Positions 1-8,607 of a DNA stretch of 64,000 nucleotides are shown piece by piece (the stretch's first letter is position 1; each line of letters starts with the position of its first letter). This DNA is from Bowmanella denitrificans. GTDB lineage: Bacteria > Pseudomonadota > Gammaproteobacteria > Enterobacterales > Alteromonadaceae. The stretch covers positions 124,001 to 188,000 of the forward strand of contig NZ_BAAAEI010000012.1 in NCBI RefSeq assembly GCF_039522935.1, given 5' to 3'. Under the pieces are notes generated by a model that was not told the origin of the DNA, searched no databases, and worked only from the letters and a program-made list of their open reading frames with translations. Position numbers and translations under genes: made by a program.

Positions 1-257
1 ACCTGATCGCCATGAGAGCCTTCTTCAGTTAAAAACCCAAAGTTGCCCAAATGACAATCCCCCATTACGGTCGTCAAAGGAACAGAAAGTAGCGCTTGCG
101 GTAAATTCAACAGGCCACTGGCCAGGTCAGCGTAAAACAGCTGAGCTGCGCCACGCATAAACACATAGGGATTTGCGAGCATTTTTCGGTGCTTGCCCAC
201 GCCAAGCTTACCGTCAACACGGACAAGTTCGGCTTCTATTTGCCTGATACGTTGCAA
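1..257 (-). CDS. DUF2252 family protein, N-terminal part only
   Basis: The gene runs off the left edge, so only about the first 85 residues are present. The readable protein carries the hallmarks of DUF2252: 'NPYVFMRGAAQLFYADLA' followed by 'MGDCHLGNFGF', which resembles the nucleotide-site motif of kinase-like (aminoglycoside phosphotransferase-type) folds. The start is inferred to be a TTG at 257, because an in-frame TAA lies four codons upstream and an AAGGAG ribosome site sits 5 nt before the TTG. The molecular function of DUF2252 proteins is not established. No ATG is available before residue 28, so a TTG start is the best reading. Confidence 0.75.
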   Translation of the reverse strand, partial: MQRIRQIEAELVRVDGKLGVGKHRKMLANPYVFMRGAAQLFYADLASGLLNLPQALLSVPLTTVMGDCHLGNFGFLTEEGSHGDQ

Positions 258-350
258 GGCTTCTCCTTACACTGAGAAAAGCAATAAACTGACCTTACTT
301 ACCTTAACGTACTGATAGAGCCGGGCAAAGAGGAACAAAACAGCAAGATC

Positions 351-377
351 AGGCCGCCTGCAATTTGCAGGCGGCCT
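351..377 (-). terminator. Hairpin terminator after the DUF3718 gene
   Basis: A perfect inverted repeat with 13-bp arms (AGGCCGCCTGCAA) sits 12 nt beyond the stop codon of the minus-strand gene ending at 390. The T-tract after the stem on the minus strand is only moderate (TGCTGTTTTGTT), so termination may be partial. Confidence 0.7.
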
Positions 378-389
378 TATTCTGCGTTG

Positions 390-722
390 TCATAGGCTTT
401 GGGCCTTTTTGCTCAGGTACTGATAAACAGCCTCAGCCTGACGCTGTCTGGCAAAATCCACCAGATTAAGACCATCACATTTCAGGCCGTCCAAAGCTAA
501 TACTGTCCGGTAGACGCCGTTTTCACTGCTGGCTACCCGACCAATTTCCTGAAATACCGAGCGGCGCAATAAGGCTACGTCGTCTTTCAGTGCAGAACGG
601 CAAAAGTTGGCAAAGGCCACATCACCGGTAAATGCATAACGTGATATTGGTTTGTCATCAGTGTTGGCCATTACAGCGGCGCTAAGCAACGTAGTGGCAC
701 AAAACAGGCTTAGGGCTTTCAT
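390..722 (-). CDS. Small secreted protein, DUF3718-like
   Basis: The product is a 110-residue protein with a clear Sec signal peptide: KALSLF, a hydrophobic stretch, then a likely cut after AVMA-N near residue 19. The mature part has two cysteines, in 'ANFCRSALKDD' and 'LKCDGLNLVDFARQ', spaced as in DUF3718 proteins of Shewanella and Alteromonas, so a periplasmic disulfide is likely. Its function is unknown. GAGGTGA lies 6 nt before the ATG, and the gene has its own terminator at 351-377, so it appears to be transcribed alone. The family call rests on motif memory. Confidence 0.65.
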   Translation of the reverse strand: MKALSLFCATTLLSAAVMANTDDKPISRYAFTGDVAFANFCRSALKDDVALLRRSVFQEIGRVASSENGVYRTVLALDGLKCDGLNLVDFARQRQAEAVYQYLSKKAQSL

Positions 723-1120
723 AGGTTCACCTCGTTAAAGAACAAGCACATGCTTGCCTGATTAAGCCTACCTGGTTCTGCTTTTTGGTCTGTGTCTCTA
801 TTGTTTTCAATCAGTTAAATAATTGTAACCTGACCGAATTACAAAACAGACAGCAGAGATAGCGGTAGTTTCGCCCCCTTCTTTATAAAAAAATGAAGTC
901 ATTTACGGATTTATAGGCACAAAATCATCTTAAAAAATCTGGAAATTCAGAATTTTTTTGCCCTTTATGTCAGATTAGTTTTAACTTTTTGTTGCTAGTT
1001 TGCCCAAAATTGACGATACAAGAGATTCAGGGATGCAAAAACAACAGACGGAATTGGCATTTACAGCAGCGATTCATTCAGCCGTTTCACTGCCAGTACG
1101 GGTCTTGAGATAACAATAAG
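723..1120. other. Intergenic region between divergent genes, no gene seen
   Basis: This AT-rich 398-bp stretch must hold the promoters of the DUF3718 gene (leftward) and the chemoreceptor (rightward). I see a weak A/T hairpin at 932-957 (AAAAAATCTG, 6-nt loop, CAGAATTTTT). I looked for a sigma-28 flagellar promoter before the chemoreceptor and found no convincing match. Confidence 0.5.
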
Positions 1121-3304
1121 TTGTGGTCTGCCATGCAAAAAATCGCCAAACAGCCTTCTTCTCCCGCCATCTCCATTAAACAAGCCTCACTGGCCATTAA
1201 ACTGCTACTCACCGTGGGTTTATTGCTGATACTGGTCACTCTGGCGTTTTTACTTTACAGCAACTGGTCTCTGAATCGCTCTGAACAGGTCATAGTCGGC
1301 CAGGTGTCGCAGCAGTTGGAAAGCAGCGTAACAGAGAGCCTCAAAGCGCAAGCCGGTATGCACGCTGCCGAGGTAGCCGCTAGCATAGAGAGTGTTTATC
1401 AGTACCCTAAAGCCGTTGCCACCCAGCTAGGCAAAACCATTGAAACCCCCGGGGCACAACCACTAACCCGCAAACAGGTGGAAGATCTTGTGCGCTATAC
1501 CTTAAGCGCCAGCCCGTCTTCGTCCTTGTATGCCCAGTTTGAAGCCGGAGGCTTTTATGACAAAGACCAGGACTATATTAGCAATGCCAGCCATTCGGTA
1601 CCTGGAGCCGGGACACTGGAGATTTATTTCGTCCGTGAGTCCAACGGCAATATCAACCAGGAACCGGTAGAAGATGCCGATGAGAAACACGACACCACGC
1701 GGGATGAATTTGGATTTCGCGCAGCAGAATGGTACTTGTGTAATCAGGAAAAAATGCGCCCTTGTCTGACCAATCCCTATAAGTATGAAATTCGTCCGGG
1801 TTATGAAGAATTGATGACCAGCCTGACCGTGCCGGTGATTGCCCAGGGCAGGTTTCGCGGTGTGGTAGGTGCCGATATGAACCTCCCCATTCTGCAGCAA
1901 AGAGCAGAGCAACTGGCAGCGTCACTGTTTGCCGGTAAAAGCAAAGTGTTTCTGGTCAGCCAGGACGGTATGTTGGTGGCCGCCAGCAGCAATCCGGATA
2001 AGTTAGCCAGGCCTTTTGCCGAAGTCCTTAATGCCGAACAGGCCAGACAACTGCGGGGTTTAGCAACGTCAGGTGACACGTTGAAGCTGGATAACTTCCT
2101 GTATGTTGCCAATCAAGTTGAGATAAAAACCGCACAAACTCAGTGGCAACTGATTATCGGCGTGGACTACCCTTCTGCCATGGCAGCGGTTGGCAATGTT
2201 TCCACTGCTATTCAGGAGGAAGTCTCAGCGCTGCTGGGCCAGCTTCTGTTAATCGCTTTAATTCTGGTGGGTGCCTCACTGGCCATCGTCTGGCTGTTTA
2301 CCCGCAGTATTGTCAGTCCACTTCAACTGGTAGCGCAGCGTATGAAGGAACTGGCAGGACAGGGTGGCGATCTGACCAACAGCCTGCATGTCAGTACTCA
2401 CCAGGAATTGATTGAGCTGGCTGAAGGTTTTAACCAGTTCCAGGAAAAAATTCGCCTGTTGCTGCAGTCAGTAAAATCATCCAGTCGTGATGTTTCACAA
2501 AGTGCCCATCAGACCTCTGGGTATGCCGAGCAAACCAGCAGCCAGATAAACCGCCAGCACGAAGAAATAGACAGCGTGGTGACAGCGATTACACAAATGT
2601 CGGCCACTGCCAGCGACGTGGCCAAACATGCCAACGACGCCGCCGACAGTGCACAATCGGCCAGAGATTCGGCTAATACCACAGAACAAACCCTGTCATT
2701 TGCCGTCGACGAAGTGACCAAGCTGGCCGAAGATATGGGCCAGGCTGCCTCTGCGGTATCCGCCGTGGCATCGCGCAGTAATGATATCCGCAAGATTCTC
2801 GACGTAATTGGTGCGATAGCCGATCAAACCAACTTGCTGGCGCTTAATGCAGCGATAGAGGCTGCCAGAGCAGGCGATCATGGCCGCGGTTTTAGCGTAG
2901 TAGCAGATGAGGTTAGGGCACTGGCATCTAAAACCGCAGACTCGGTCAAAGAAATTGGCGATGTGATTGCCGGTTTGCAGCAAGAGGTGAAAACCACAGT
3001 GGGGGTGATTGACGCCAACAGCAGCCGCGCTGGCTCGGCGGCGGATAAGTCCAGGGAAGCCTTTGCCGATTTGAGCAATATCGTCAGCGAAATTACCCAT
3101 ATTTCTGATCGCATCATGCAAATGGCCACCGCAGCGGAACAGCAAAGCGTAGTGAGCGAAGAGATTAATCAGAATATGGTGTCCATTGGCGACGCCACCC
3201 GTCAGGTAGCGGAGCTGGCCAGTTCTTCAACACAAAGCGCTGGCGCTATCAGTGACAGTGTTAAGCAACTGCAACAACAACTGGATAAGTTAAAAACCGA
3301 GTAA
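1121..3304 (+). CDS. Methyl-accepting chemotaxis protein with periplasmic dCache-type sensor
   Basis: This 727-residue chemoreceptor has a transmembrane helix at about 28-46, a periplasmic region of about 320 residues, a second helix near 370-393, HAMP, and a cytoplasmic coiled-coil signalling domain. The conserved hairpin tip is at about 556-605 ('DQTNLLALNAAIEAARAG', 'GFSVVADEVRALA'), the part that contacts CheA and CheW. The sensor contains 'GFYDKDQDY' and 'VPVIAQGRFRGVVGADMN', typical of double-Cache ligand domains that bind small organic ligands. The ligand cannot be told from sequence. The start is uncertain: TTG at 1121 gives the long form and ATG at 1133 removes four residues; neither has a strong ribosome site. 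No che genes are nearby. Confidence 0.93.
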   Translation: MWSAMQKIAKQPSSPAISIKQASLAIKLLLTVGLLLILVTLAFLLYSNWSLNRSEQVIVGQVSQQLESSVTESLKAQAGMHAAEVAASIESVYQYPKAVATQLGKTIETPGAQPLTRKQVEDLVRYTLSASPSSSLYAQFEAGGFYDKDQDYISNASHSVPGAGTLEIYFVRESNGNINQEPVEDADEKHDTTRDEFGFRAAEWYLCNQEKMRPCLTNPYKYEIRPGYEELMTSLTVPVIAQGRFRGVVGADMNLPILQQRAEQLAASLFAGKSKVFLVSQDGMLVAASSNPDKLARPFAEVLNAEQARQLRGLATSGDTLKLDNFLYVANQVEIKTAQTQWQLIIGVDYPSAMAAVGNVSTAIQEEVSALLGQLLLIALILVGASLAIVWLFTRSIVSPLQLVAQRMKELAGQGGDLTNSLHVSTHQELIELAEGFNQFQEKIRLLLQSVKSSSRDVSQSAHQTSGYAEQTSSQINRQHEEIDSVVTAITQMSATASDVAKHANDAADSAQSARDSANTTEQTLSFAVDEVTKLAEDMGQAASAVSAVASRSNDIRKILDVIGAIADQTNLLALNAAIEAARAGDHGRGFSVVADEVRALASKTADSVKEIGDVIAGLQQEVKTTVGVIDANSSRAGSAADKSREAFADLSNIVSEITHISDRIMQMATAAEQQSVVSEEINQNMVSIGDATRQVAELASSSTQSAGAISDSVKQLQQQLDKLKTE

Positions 3305-3318
3305 GCCGTGCAAACAAA

Positions 3319-3343
3319 AACACCCGCACTGTGGGCGGGTGTT
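3319..3343. terminator. Bidirectional terminator between MCP and ilvH
   Basis: AACACCCGC pairs with GCGGGTGTT across a 7-nt loop. A-rich sequence on the left (CAAACAAAA) and CGTTTCT on the right suit termination in both directions between the converging genes. Confidence 0.75.
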
Positions 3344-3360
3344 CGTTTCTGGCTCAATGC

Positions 3361-3858
3361 TCAGGGGCGCATGGCTTTCTCGCCACGAGACAATCCACAC
3401 ACGCCGGTGCGCGACAGTTCAACGATTTCTGCAGTCTGTGCCATGGTTTGCACGAATGCGTCCAATTTGTCGCTGGTGCCGGTTATCTCAATAGTGTAAT
3501 TACGCGGGGTAATATCCACCACCTGACCACGGAAGATATCCACCGTGCGTTTCACTTCATCCCGTATCGCATCACTGCGGGTGGCCACTTTAACCAACAT
3601 AAGCTCCCGCTCAACATGGCTACCATCGGTAAGATCTGAAATTTTCAATACGTCAATCAGCTTATTCACCTGTTTGGTGATCTGCTCGATGACTTTGTCA
3701 TCACCCACAGTGGTGATCGTCAGCCTGGACAGACTGGAATCGTCGATGGGCGCGACACACAATGAGTCAAGGTTATAGCCCCGCTGGGAAAACAGACCAA
3801 TTATACGTGACAGTGCACCGGGTTCGTTTTCCATCAATACAGAAATAATTCTTCTCAT
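3361..3858 (-). CDS. ilvH: Acetolactate synthase small (regulatory) subunit
   Basis: The product is 165 residues, the normal length for IlvH. An N-terminal ACT domain ('NEPGALSRIIGLFSQRGYN') binds valine for feedback inhibition, and a C-terminal domain contacts the large subunit. With IlvI it makes acetolactate and acetohydroxybutyrate, the first common step of branched-chain amino-acid synthesis in the cytoplasm. Its ATG overlaps the ilvI stop in a TGATG arrangement, so the two are translationally coupled and made in fixed ratio. The gene ends at a shared terminator. Confidence 0.96.
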   Translation of the reverse strand: MRRIISVLMENEPGALSRIIGLFSQRGYNLDSLCVAPIDDSSLSRLTITTVGDDKVIEQITKQVNKLIDVLKISDLTDGSHVERELMLVKVATRSDAIRDEVKRTVDIFRGQVVDITPRNYTIEITGTSDKLDAFVQTMAQTAEIVELSRTGVCGLSRGEKAMRP

Positions 3859-5576
3859 CAGGTGCGCTCCGTCTTGCTTAGTCTCATATCATCCATAGCG
3901 CCGTATTTGATTTGCATGGGATAAACATGTTCATTCTGGTCCACGGCAATATCCATAAAGACCAGTTTGTCTTTCAGTTCAAAACAACGCGCCATGGCGG
4001 CGTCCAGTTCTTCCGGCTTGTCGACGCGGATCCCAACATGGCCATAGGCTTCGGCCAGTTTTACAAAGTCTGGCAATGAATCCATATAAGAATGGGAATG
4101 TCGGCCCTTGTAAATCATGTCCTGCCATTGGCGCACCATACCCAGAGCACGGTTGTTAATAGAGATAATCTTGATTGGCAAACCATACTGCATACAGGTG
4201 GACAGTTCCTGAATATTCATCTGGATGCTGCCATCGCCTGTTACGCAGGCCACCACGGCTTCAGGATGGGCAAACTGCACGCCCATGGCTGCAGGTAAGC
4301 CAAATCCCATAGTGCCCAGACCGCCGGAGTTGATCCAGCGTCGCGGCTTGGCAAAGGGGTAATATAACGCGGCAAACATCTGATGCTGACCTACGTCGGA
4401 GCTGACATAAGCATCGCCCTGGGTATGCCGATACAGAGACTCGATAACTTGCTGCGGTTTTATCAGCTCGTCACTGGTTTTATAGGCCAGGCAGTTACGC
4501 GCGCGCCAGGCGGCGATTTGTTCCCACCAGTCGGCAAGCTGTTCCTTGCGTTCGGTTTCATTAATTTCGTGCATCTGCTCGAAAAACTGCGTCAACACAC
4601 TTTTAACCGAACCCACTACCGGAATATGCGCATTCACCGTTTTGGATATGGAAGCCGGGTCAATATCCACATGAATAATGGTGGCGTGCGGGCAAAATTT
4701 CTGCACATTGTTCGTTACGCGATCGTCAAAGCGGGCACCGAGCGCCAGAATACAGTCAGCATTGTGCATGCTTTTGTTAGCTTGCAGGGTGCCATGCATA
4801 CCCAGCATGCCAAGGCATTGCTCATGATCGCCAGGGAAGGCTCCCAGGCCCATCAGGGTATTAGTAACCGGCAAGTGAAGCTTTTCGGCAAGCTCGGTAA
4901 CCAGACCGCTGGCGTCACAGGCGATGGCACCGCCACCCACATAGAGTATCGGGCGCTTGGCATCCAACAAGGTTTTAAGGGCTTTTTTAATCTGCCCCAT
5001 ATGCCCCTTGATTGTCGGGTTATAGGAACGCATCTGTACCTTGTCTGGAAACTGATAAGGGTGCGACTCCAGCACGTTCACGACATCTTTGGGCAGATCC
5101 ACCACCACAGGACCAGGACGGCCGGTATTGGCAATGTAATAGGCCTTGGCAATGGCATCGGGAATGTCCACCGCACGTTTAACCAGAAAGCTGTGCTTCA
5201 CGATAGGCCGGGAACAACCCACCATATCGGTTTCCTGAAAGGCATCTTCACCGATATGCATGGAAGGCACCTGACCGGACAGGATCACCATCGGAATACT
5301 GTCCATATAAGCTGTGGCAATCCCGGTCAGGGTATTGGTTGCACCCGGGCCAGAGGTCACCAGCACAGTACCAGTCTGCCCGGTGGCTCTGGCATAGCCG
5401 TCCGCCATATGCGCGGCAGCTTGCTCATGGCGCACCAGAATATGTTGAACATCTTCCTGAGCATATAGGGCATCATAGATATCCAGCACGGCACCGCCCG
5501 GATAACCAAATACATGTTTAACCCCTACATCTTTCAGCGCTCTGACCACCATCGCGGCGCCTGACATCATCTCCAC
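3858..5576 (-). CDS. ilvI: Acetolactate synthase large (catalytic) subunit
   Basis: This 572-residue thiamine-diphosphate enzyme matches E. coli IlvI almost end to end: 'GVKHVFGYPGGAVLDIYDAL' at the N-terminus, the catalytic glutamate in 'RHEQAAAHMADGYARA', the 'GDGSIQMNIQEL' cofactor motif, and the terminal 'LSKTERT'. I chose the GTG at 5576 because it gives the conserved MEMxSGA start and has GGGAG 9 nt upstream; the ATG two codons later would lose that match. It forms a two-gene operon with ilvH. The upstream 260 bp, including a hairpin just before the ribosome site, may carry control elements. Confidence 0.97.
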   Translation of the reverse strand: MEMMSGAAMVVRALKDVGVKHVFGYPGGAVLDIYDALYAQEDVQHILVRHEQAAAHMADGYARATGQTGTVLVTSGPGATNTLTGIATAYMDSIPMVILSGQVPSMHIGEDAFQETDMVGCSRPIVKHSFLVKRAVDIPDAIAKAYYIANTGRPGPVVVDLPKDVVNVLESHPYQFPDKVQMRSYNPTIKGHMGQIKKALKTLLDAKRPILYVGGGAIACDASGLVTELAEKLHLPVTNTLMGLGAFPGDHEQCLGMLGMHGTLQANKSMHNADCILALGARFDDRVTNNVQKFCPHATIIHVDIDPASISKTVNAHIPVVGSVKSVLTQFFEQMHEINETERKEQLADWWEQIAAWRARNCLAYKTSDELIKPQQVIESLYRHTQGDAYVSSDVGQHQMFAALYYPFAKPRRWINSGGLGTMGFGLPAAMGVQFAHPEAVVACVTGDGSIQMNIQELSTCMQYGLPIKIISINNRALGMVRQWQDMIYKGRHSHSYMDSLPDFVKLAEAYGHVGIRVDKPEELDAAMARCFELKDKLVFMDIAVDQNEHVYPMQIKYGAMDDMRLSKTERT

Positions 5577-5597
5577 TGGCTATTCTCCCGTTGCTTC

Positions 5598-5629
5598 TGA
5601 CAGATGCGGGCGTCTGTACCCGGCTGTCA
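5598..5629 (-). promoter_or_regulatory. Hairpin in the ilvI 5' leader
   Basis: TGACAG...CTGTCA with an inner CGGG/CCCG pairing forms an imperfect hairpin ending about 8 nt before the GGGAG ribosome site of ilvI. It lacks a T-tract, so it is not a classical terminator. Upstream at 5812-5627 is a frame beginning MFILFILYIGIDISLLP that is rich in Ile and Leu codons but has a poor ribosome site. Whether this is a leader-peptide control region is inference. Confidence 0.3.
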
Positions 5630-5842
5630 TGTTTTGTATCGGGGCATCCCCCTTTTTTGCCAAAGCACCAGCATGGCTGAGGACCAGCGCCATCGCCAGA
5701 TCACTGCTGCTAAGAGGAAGAAAACTATACTGAAGGAGGAGAAAATTTTAAACAGTAAAGGCGGCAAAAGTGAGATATCTATCCCAATATAGAGAATAAA
5801 TAGGATGAACATCCCGAAACCAGGGTTGAGAATACGAAAATT

Positions 5843-5873
5843 AGGATATGTTAACTTTTTGTTAACATATCCT
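5843..5873. terminator. Long perfect hairpin terminator after maoP
   Basis: The arms AGGATATGTTAAC and GTTAACATATCCT are a perfect 13-bp inverted repeat around TTTTT. It lies 10 nt beyond the maoP stop and is followed on the minus strand by AATTTTCG. It also separates maoP from the ilvI promoter region. Confidence 0.75.
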
Positions 5874-5883
5874 TTGAGTTTAA

Positions 5884-6252
5884 CTAGTCGTCCAATTCGA
5901 TTTCGACGTCTGAGTCTTCACCCATATCTTCGTTGTCACCCATGCCACGGGACTTGGTGCCATAAATGCTGCCCATTTTAGGGCGGTTTATGCGCTTCTG
6001 GTATTTGCACCAGGCTTTTTCTGCAGCGCTTTGAGGCTCTCTGTCACCTCTGGCGGCGGCAATGTATCCTTCGTCCTCCTCAGTTTCAGGGGCAAGATGC
6101 CCATCCACTAAAGCAGCAATCAGGCAACCGTAGCGGCTAAGCGCCTGGCTTTCGGCAATAGAGAAATCCCCGGATCGGGAAAACCCATAAGGGTAATTCT
6201 TTGGATCAAGAAATTGGCGTTTCAACAGCTGTTCTTTCGTTTGTTTGGCCAT
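5884..6252 (-). CDS. maoP: DUF413 protein, MaoP (macrodomain Ori protein) family
   Basis: The 122-residue product shows the DUF413 pattern: 'DPKNYPYGFSRSGDFSIAES', then 'GREPQ'-like 'RGDREPQSAAEKAWCKYQKR', then 'INRPK' and an acidic tail. E. coli MaoP (YifE) is required with the maoS DNA site to organise the Ori macrodomain of the chromosome. I chose the ATG at 6252 because GGGGA lies 8 nt upstream; the in-frame TTG at 6267 and ATG at 6261 have no ribosome site. The acidic C-terminus ('MGEDSDVEIELDD') is longer than in E. coli. No maoS candidate could be tested here. Confidence 0.8.
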   Translation of the reverse strand: MAKQTKEQLLKRQFLDPKNYPYGFSRSGDFSIAESQALSRYGCLIAALVDGHLAPETEEDEGYIAAARGDREPQSAAEKAWCKYQKRINRPKMGSIYGTKSRGMGDNEDMGEDSDVEIELDD

Positions 6253-6363
6253 GACGGGCATCCCCAACTAAAAAGTCATCAACATCAGGAATGATACCAA
6301 TAGATTTGGTACAGGCAGCGTGGCCCAAGGGATATGGGCAATTGCCAAGGACTAGATAGTTTT

Positions 6364-6408
6364 AAAATGGGGGACTGTCAACAAAAAACTGTAATGTCCC
6401 CCCATTTT
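6364..6408 (-). terminator. Terminator after nhaD
   Basis: AAAATGGGGGAC pairs with GTCCCCCCATTTT (one extra C) over a 20-nt loop, beginning at the nhaD stop codon. On the minus strand it ends in CCCATTTTAAAAC. It sits between nhaD and maoP. Confidence 0.65.
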
Positions 6409-6409
6409 T

Positions 6410-7666
6410 TTATTGAATGAACAAATATTGGCCCAGCCAGTGCACCAGCAAATAACCAAAGCTGTAGGCAATAATCAACTGCAAACTGTATTTAGCGAAA
6501 CGGCCAAAAGTCAGTCCTGGCACTTTACTCATAGCCACTATGCCAGCCGCCGAGCCTATCACCAGCAGCGAACCACCCACGCCGACCGCATAGGTCAGGC
6601 TTAACCAGGCGCCAGGATCCATATGGATATCCGCTTTCAAAAGCGCTGCGGTCAAAGGCACGTTATCAATAAAAGACGACAATACGCCCAAGGTATAGTT
6701 GGCCACAGGCAGCGGCATGACCTCATAGATCTTCAGCAGTACATCCAGCACCTGAATCTGCTTAAGCATACCCACCAGCAGCAGAATGCCCAGGAAGAAC
6801 AGCAGCGTATCAAACTCGATACGACGGATATAATCCAGAATAGGATCTTCGTCATTGTCCTTACGCAGAAAGTGCGCCATAAGAAACATCACCGACAACC
6901 CGCACAGGAAACTCAGTACCGGCGGAATCTTAAAGGCAATATTGCCCAGAATCGTCATCAGGATAGTTGCAAGAAATACCAGCGCAATCAGCATATCCAC
7001 TTTATTGACCGGAATACGCTTTCTGCTCAGGGTAATCTGCCCCTGCATGCCAAAGGACAGCATGGCCGCCAGCAGCAACACCGAACACAATGACGGCAAG
7101 CTCAGCCATAGTAGATTCTGAATTTCGGTTTTGCCATCCAGGAAGATCATCAGGGTGGTAACATCGCCGGTAATCAACGCCACACCACCTGAGTTAACGG
7201 CAAACACCGCCAGTACCGCAAACTTAAGCACTTTATCCTTTGACAGTCCCAACGGCAAAATCATCGCTACTGACACTAAAGTTGCGGTGATATTGTCGGC
7301 CAAGGATGAGAAAAAGAAGGCAAACAGACCGGTCATAAACAACAAATTGCGTTCGCTGATGCGACTGGGCAACAGTTTGTTGATCAGACTTTCAATCATG
7401 CGCTTTTTATTCAGATAGGCAACAAAGGTCATGGCCGCCACCAGAAATAACCAGAGGCTGGCAATTTCCGCGATATTCTCTTCCAGATGGTGGTTCACCA
7501 GCTCAGTGGCACTGTCGGTGGCGGCACTCAGATAAAGGATGACCCAGGAAAGGGTGCCGGTAAATAAAGTGATTTTGGCTTTACTGATATGGGTAACTTC
7601 TTCAAAAATCACCCCCAGCAAGGCCAGCACGGCCAGGCCGATTAGAAAAATCTCCACGCCACTCAT
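6410..7666 (-). CDS. nhaD: Na+/H+ antiporter, NhaD type
   Basis: This 418-residue inner-membrane protein has about 11-12 hydrophobic helices and belongs to the ion-transporter (IT) superfamily. Diagnostic stretches are 'EEVTHISKAKITLFTGTLSW' near the N-terminus, 'SSLADNITATLVSVAMILP' and 'SSFIDNVPLTAALL', the paired re-entrant-loop motifs of NhaD. The family exports Na+ or Li+ in exchange for protons, mainly at alkaline pH, common in halophilic and marine gammaproteobacteria. It is a single-gene unit with its own terminator. Confidence 0.92.
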   Translation of the reverse strand: MSGVEIFLIGLAVLALLGVIFEEVTHISKAKITLFTGTLSWVILYLSAATDSATELVNHHLEENIAEIASLWLFLVAAMTFVAYLNKKRMIESLINKLLPSRISERNLLFMTGLFAFFFSSLADNITATLVSVAMILPLGLSKDKVLKFAVLAVFAVNSGGVALITGDVTTLMIFLDGKTEIQNLLWLSLPSLCSVLLLAAMLSFGMQGQITLSRKRIPVNKVDMLIALVFLATILMTILGNIAFKIPPVLSFLCGLSVMFLMAHFLRKDNDEDPILDYIRRIEFDTLLFFLGILLLVGMLKQIQVLDVLLKIYEVMPLPVANYTLGVLSSFIDNVPLTAALLKADIHMDPGAWLSLTYAVGVGGSLLVIGSAAGIVAMSKVPGLTFGRFAKYSLQLIIAYSFGYLLVHWLGQYLFIQ

Positions 7667-7785
7667 GCGCTGTTGCCTTGTGATTTACAATGGCGGCGGA
7701 TTTTAAACCATCAGCCAGCCTATGCCTATTATCCATTTGGTTAATGGGTTGCTAGAGATTTGTTGGCATTGGCCTGGTGGCTTGC

Positions 7786-8280
7786 TTAACGAGACTTTTT
7801 CGCCACCCAAGCCCACAGCATATCGCACTCAATGGTTTGTGCGCCGGTGCTGTCGGTAACAGTGACAGCAATCAGCGCCTCCCCCCGCTCCTGGGATTGC
7901 ATGGCCTGAACCTGCTCATCACTAATGCTCGCCACGGCCTGCATATCGCCTTGGGCGCGGGTTAGATAGCGGATCTGCATGGACTTAATCAGTGGCAGTT
8001 TATCGCCCGGCAGATTCAAACCGAAGATAAAGCCCGTGGCCGACTCAGCCAGTAGTGCCATAGCAGCGGCATGTACACTGCCAATATGATTCTGGGCTTT
8101 TTTCAGGTTACGCTGGCGCATGGTCACTGTGCGTCCATCGGTAGACAGGATCTCCAGGCCCGCGGTACCCGCCAACTTTACTTTGCTGCAGAATGCCCAG
8201 GTGATAATTCGCCTGCTCAGCCAGGCCGGGTAGGTATTGGCTTTATCAACAAGACGGCGCAGCGGATTGGGGGCAGACAT
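7786..8280 (-). CDS. DUF4442 hotdog-fold protein, probable thioesterase-like
   Basis: The 164-residue protein has hotdog-fold features: 'RNLKKAQNHIGSVHAAAMALLAESATGF', where N-H-x-x-x-x-H-A-A matches the active-site helix region of DUF4442/PaaI-like thioesterases. Substrates are unknown for DUF4442. The start is the ATG at 8280, with AGGAG 7 nt upstream; the GTG at 8286 is too close to that site. It lies downstream of the bacteriocin-like block on the same strand, but its GC content is like the housekeeping genes, so it probably does not belong to that block. Confidence 0.7.
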   Translation of the reverse strand: MSAPNPLRRLVDKANTYPAWLSRRIITWAFCSKVKLAGTAGLEILSTDGRTVTMRQRNLKKAQNHIGSVHAAAMALLAESATGFIFGLNLPGDKLPLIKSMQIRYLTRAQGDMQAVASISDEQVQAMQSQERGEALIAVTVTDSTGAQTIECDMLWAWVAKKSR

Positions 8281-8349
8281 AAACACACTCCTGGTTGGAC
8301 CAGTTAAAAAGAGTGCCAGATGCCGCCAGCTCAGGCAAATGGATTTTGC

Positions 8350-8574
8350 TTAAAAGGTGAATTCTTTATTGCGACGTTGTTGCTGGTCTTCATGAAACAA
8401 TCTATCCAGCACTTTATTGCGTTTTTCATCTTCGACATATTCTTTATGCTTAATATGCACTTCGCCGTAATTATTCACGCCCCGCAGGGCATTTTCATAA
8501 GAAAAGCAATGCCAATCCTTGCTGAAAGCGGGGAAAGAGCAAAACAGTAAAAGAGACAGAAATATTTGTTTCAT
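8350..8574 (-). CDS. Small secreted hypothetical protein
   Basis: A 74-residue product begins KQIFLSLLLFCSFPAFS-K, a clear signal peptide with a likely cut after residue 19. The mature part has only about 55 residues, one cysteine, and is very rich in charged residues ('KHKEYVEDEKRNKVLDRLFHEDQQQRR'). I do not recognise a family. It follows the VanZ-like gene by 33 nt on the same strand and shares its AT-rich composition, so it may be the last gene of the bacteriocin-like block, possibly a periplasmic accessory or immunity factor. That role is inference. The longer form starting upstream would bury the signal peptide, so I prefer this ATG. Confidence 0.5.
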   Translation of the reverse strand: MKQIFLSLLLFCSFPAFSKDWHCFSYENALRGVNNYGEVHIKHKEYVEDEKRNKVLDRLFHEDQQQRRNKEFTF

Positions 8575-8607
8575 ACTCGGTCCCAAAACACAGCGTACAA
8601 CAGCCAA

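Noticed and set aside
723..1120. Sigma-28 flagellar promoter for the chemoreceptor
   Set aside because: The best candidate near 819-840 matches the consensus poorly in both elements.
4383..5468. A 361-codon open frame on the plus strand opposite ilvI
   Set aside because: It is a shadow of the strongly conserved ilvI; its protein has no recognisable domain, and no ribosome site precedes it.
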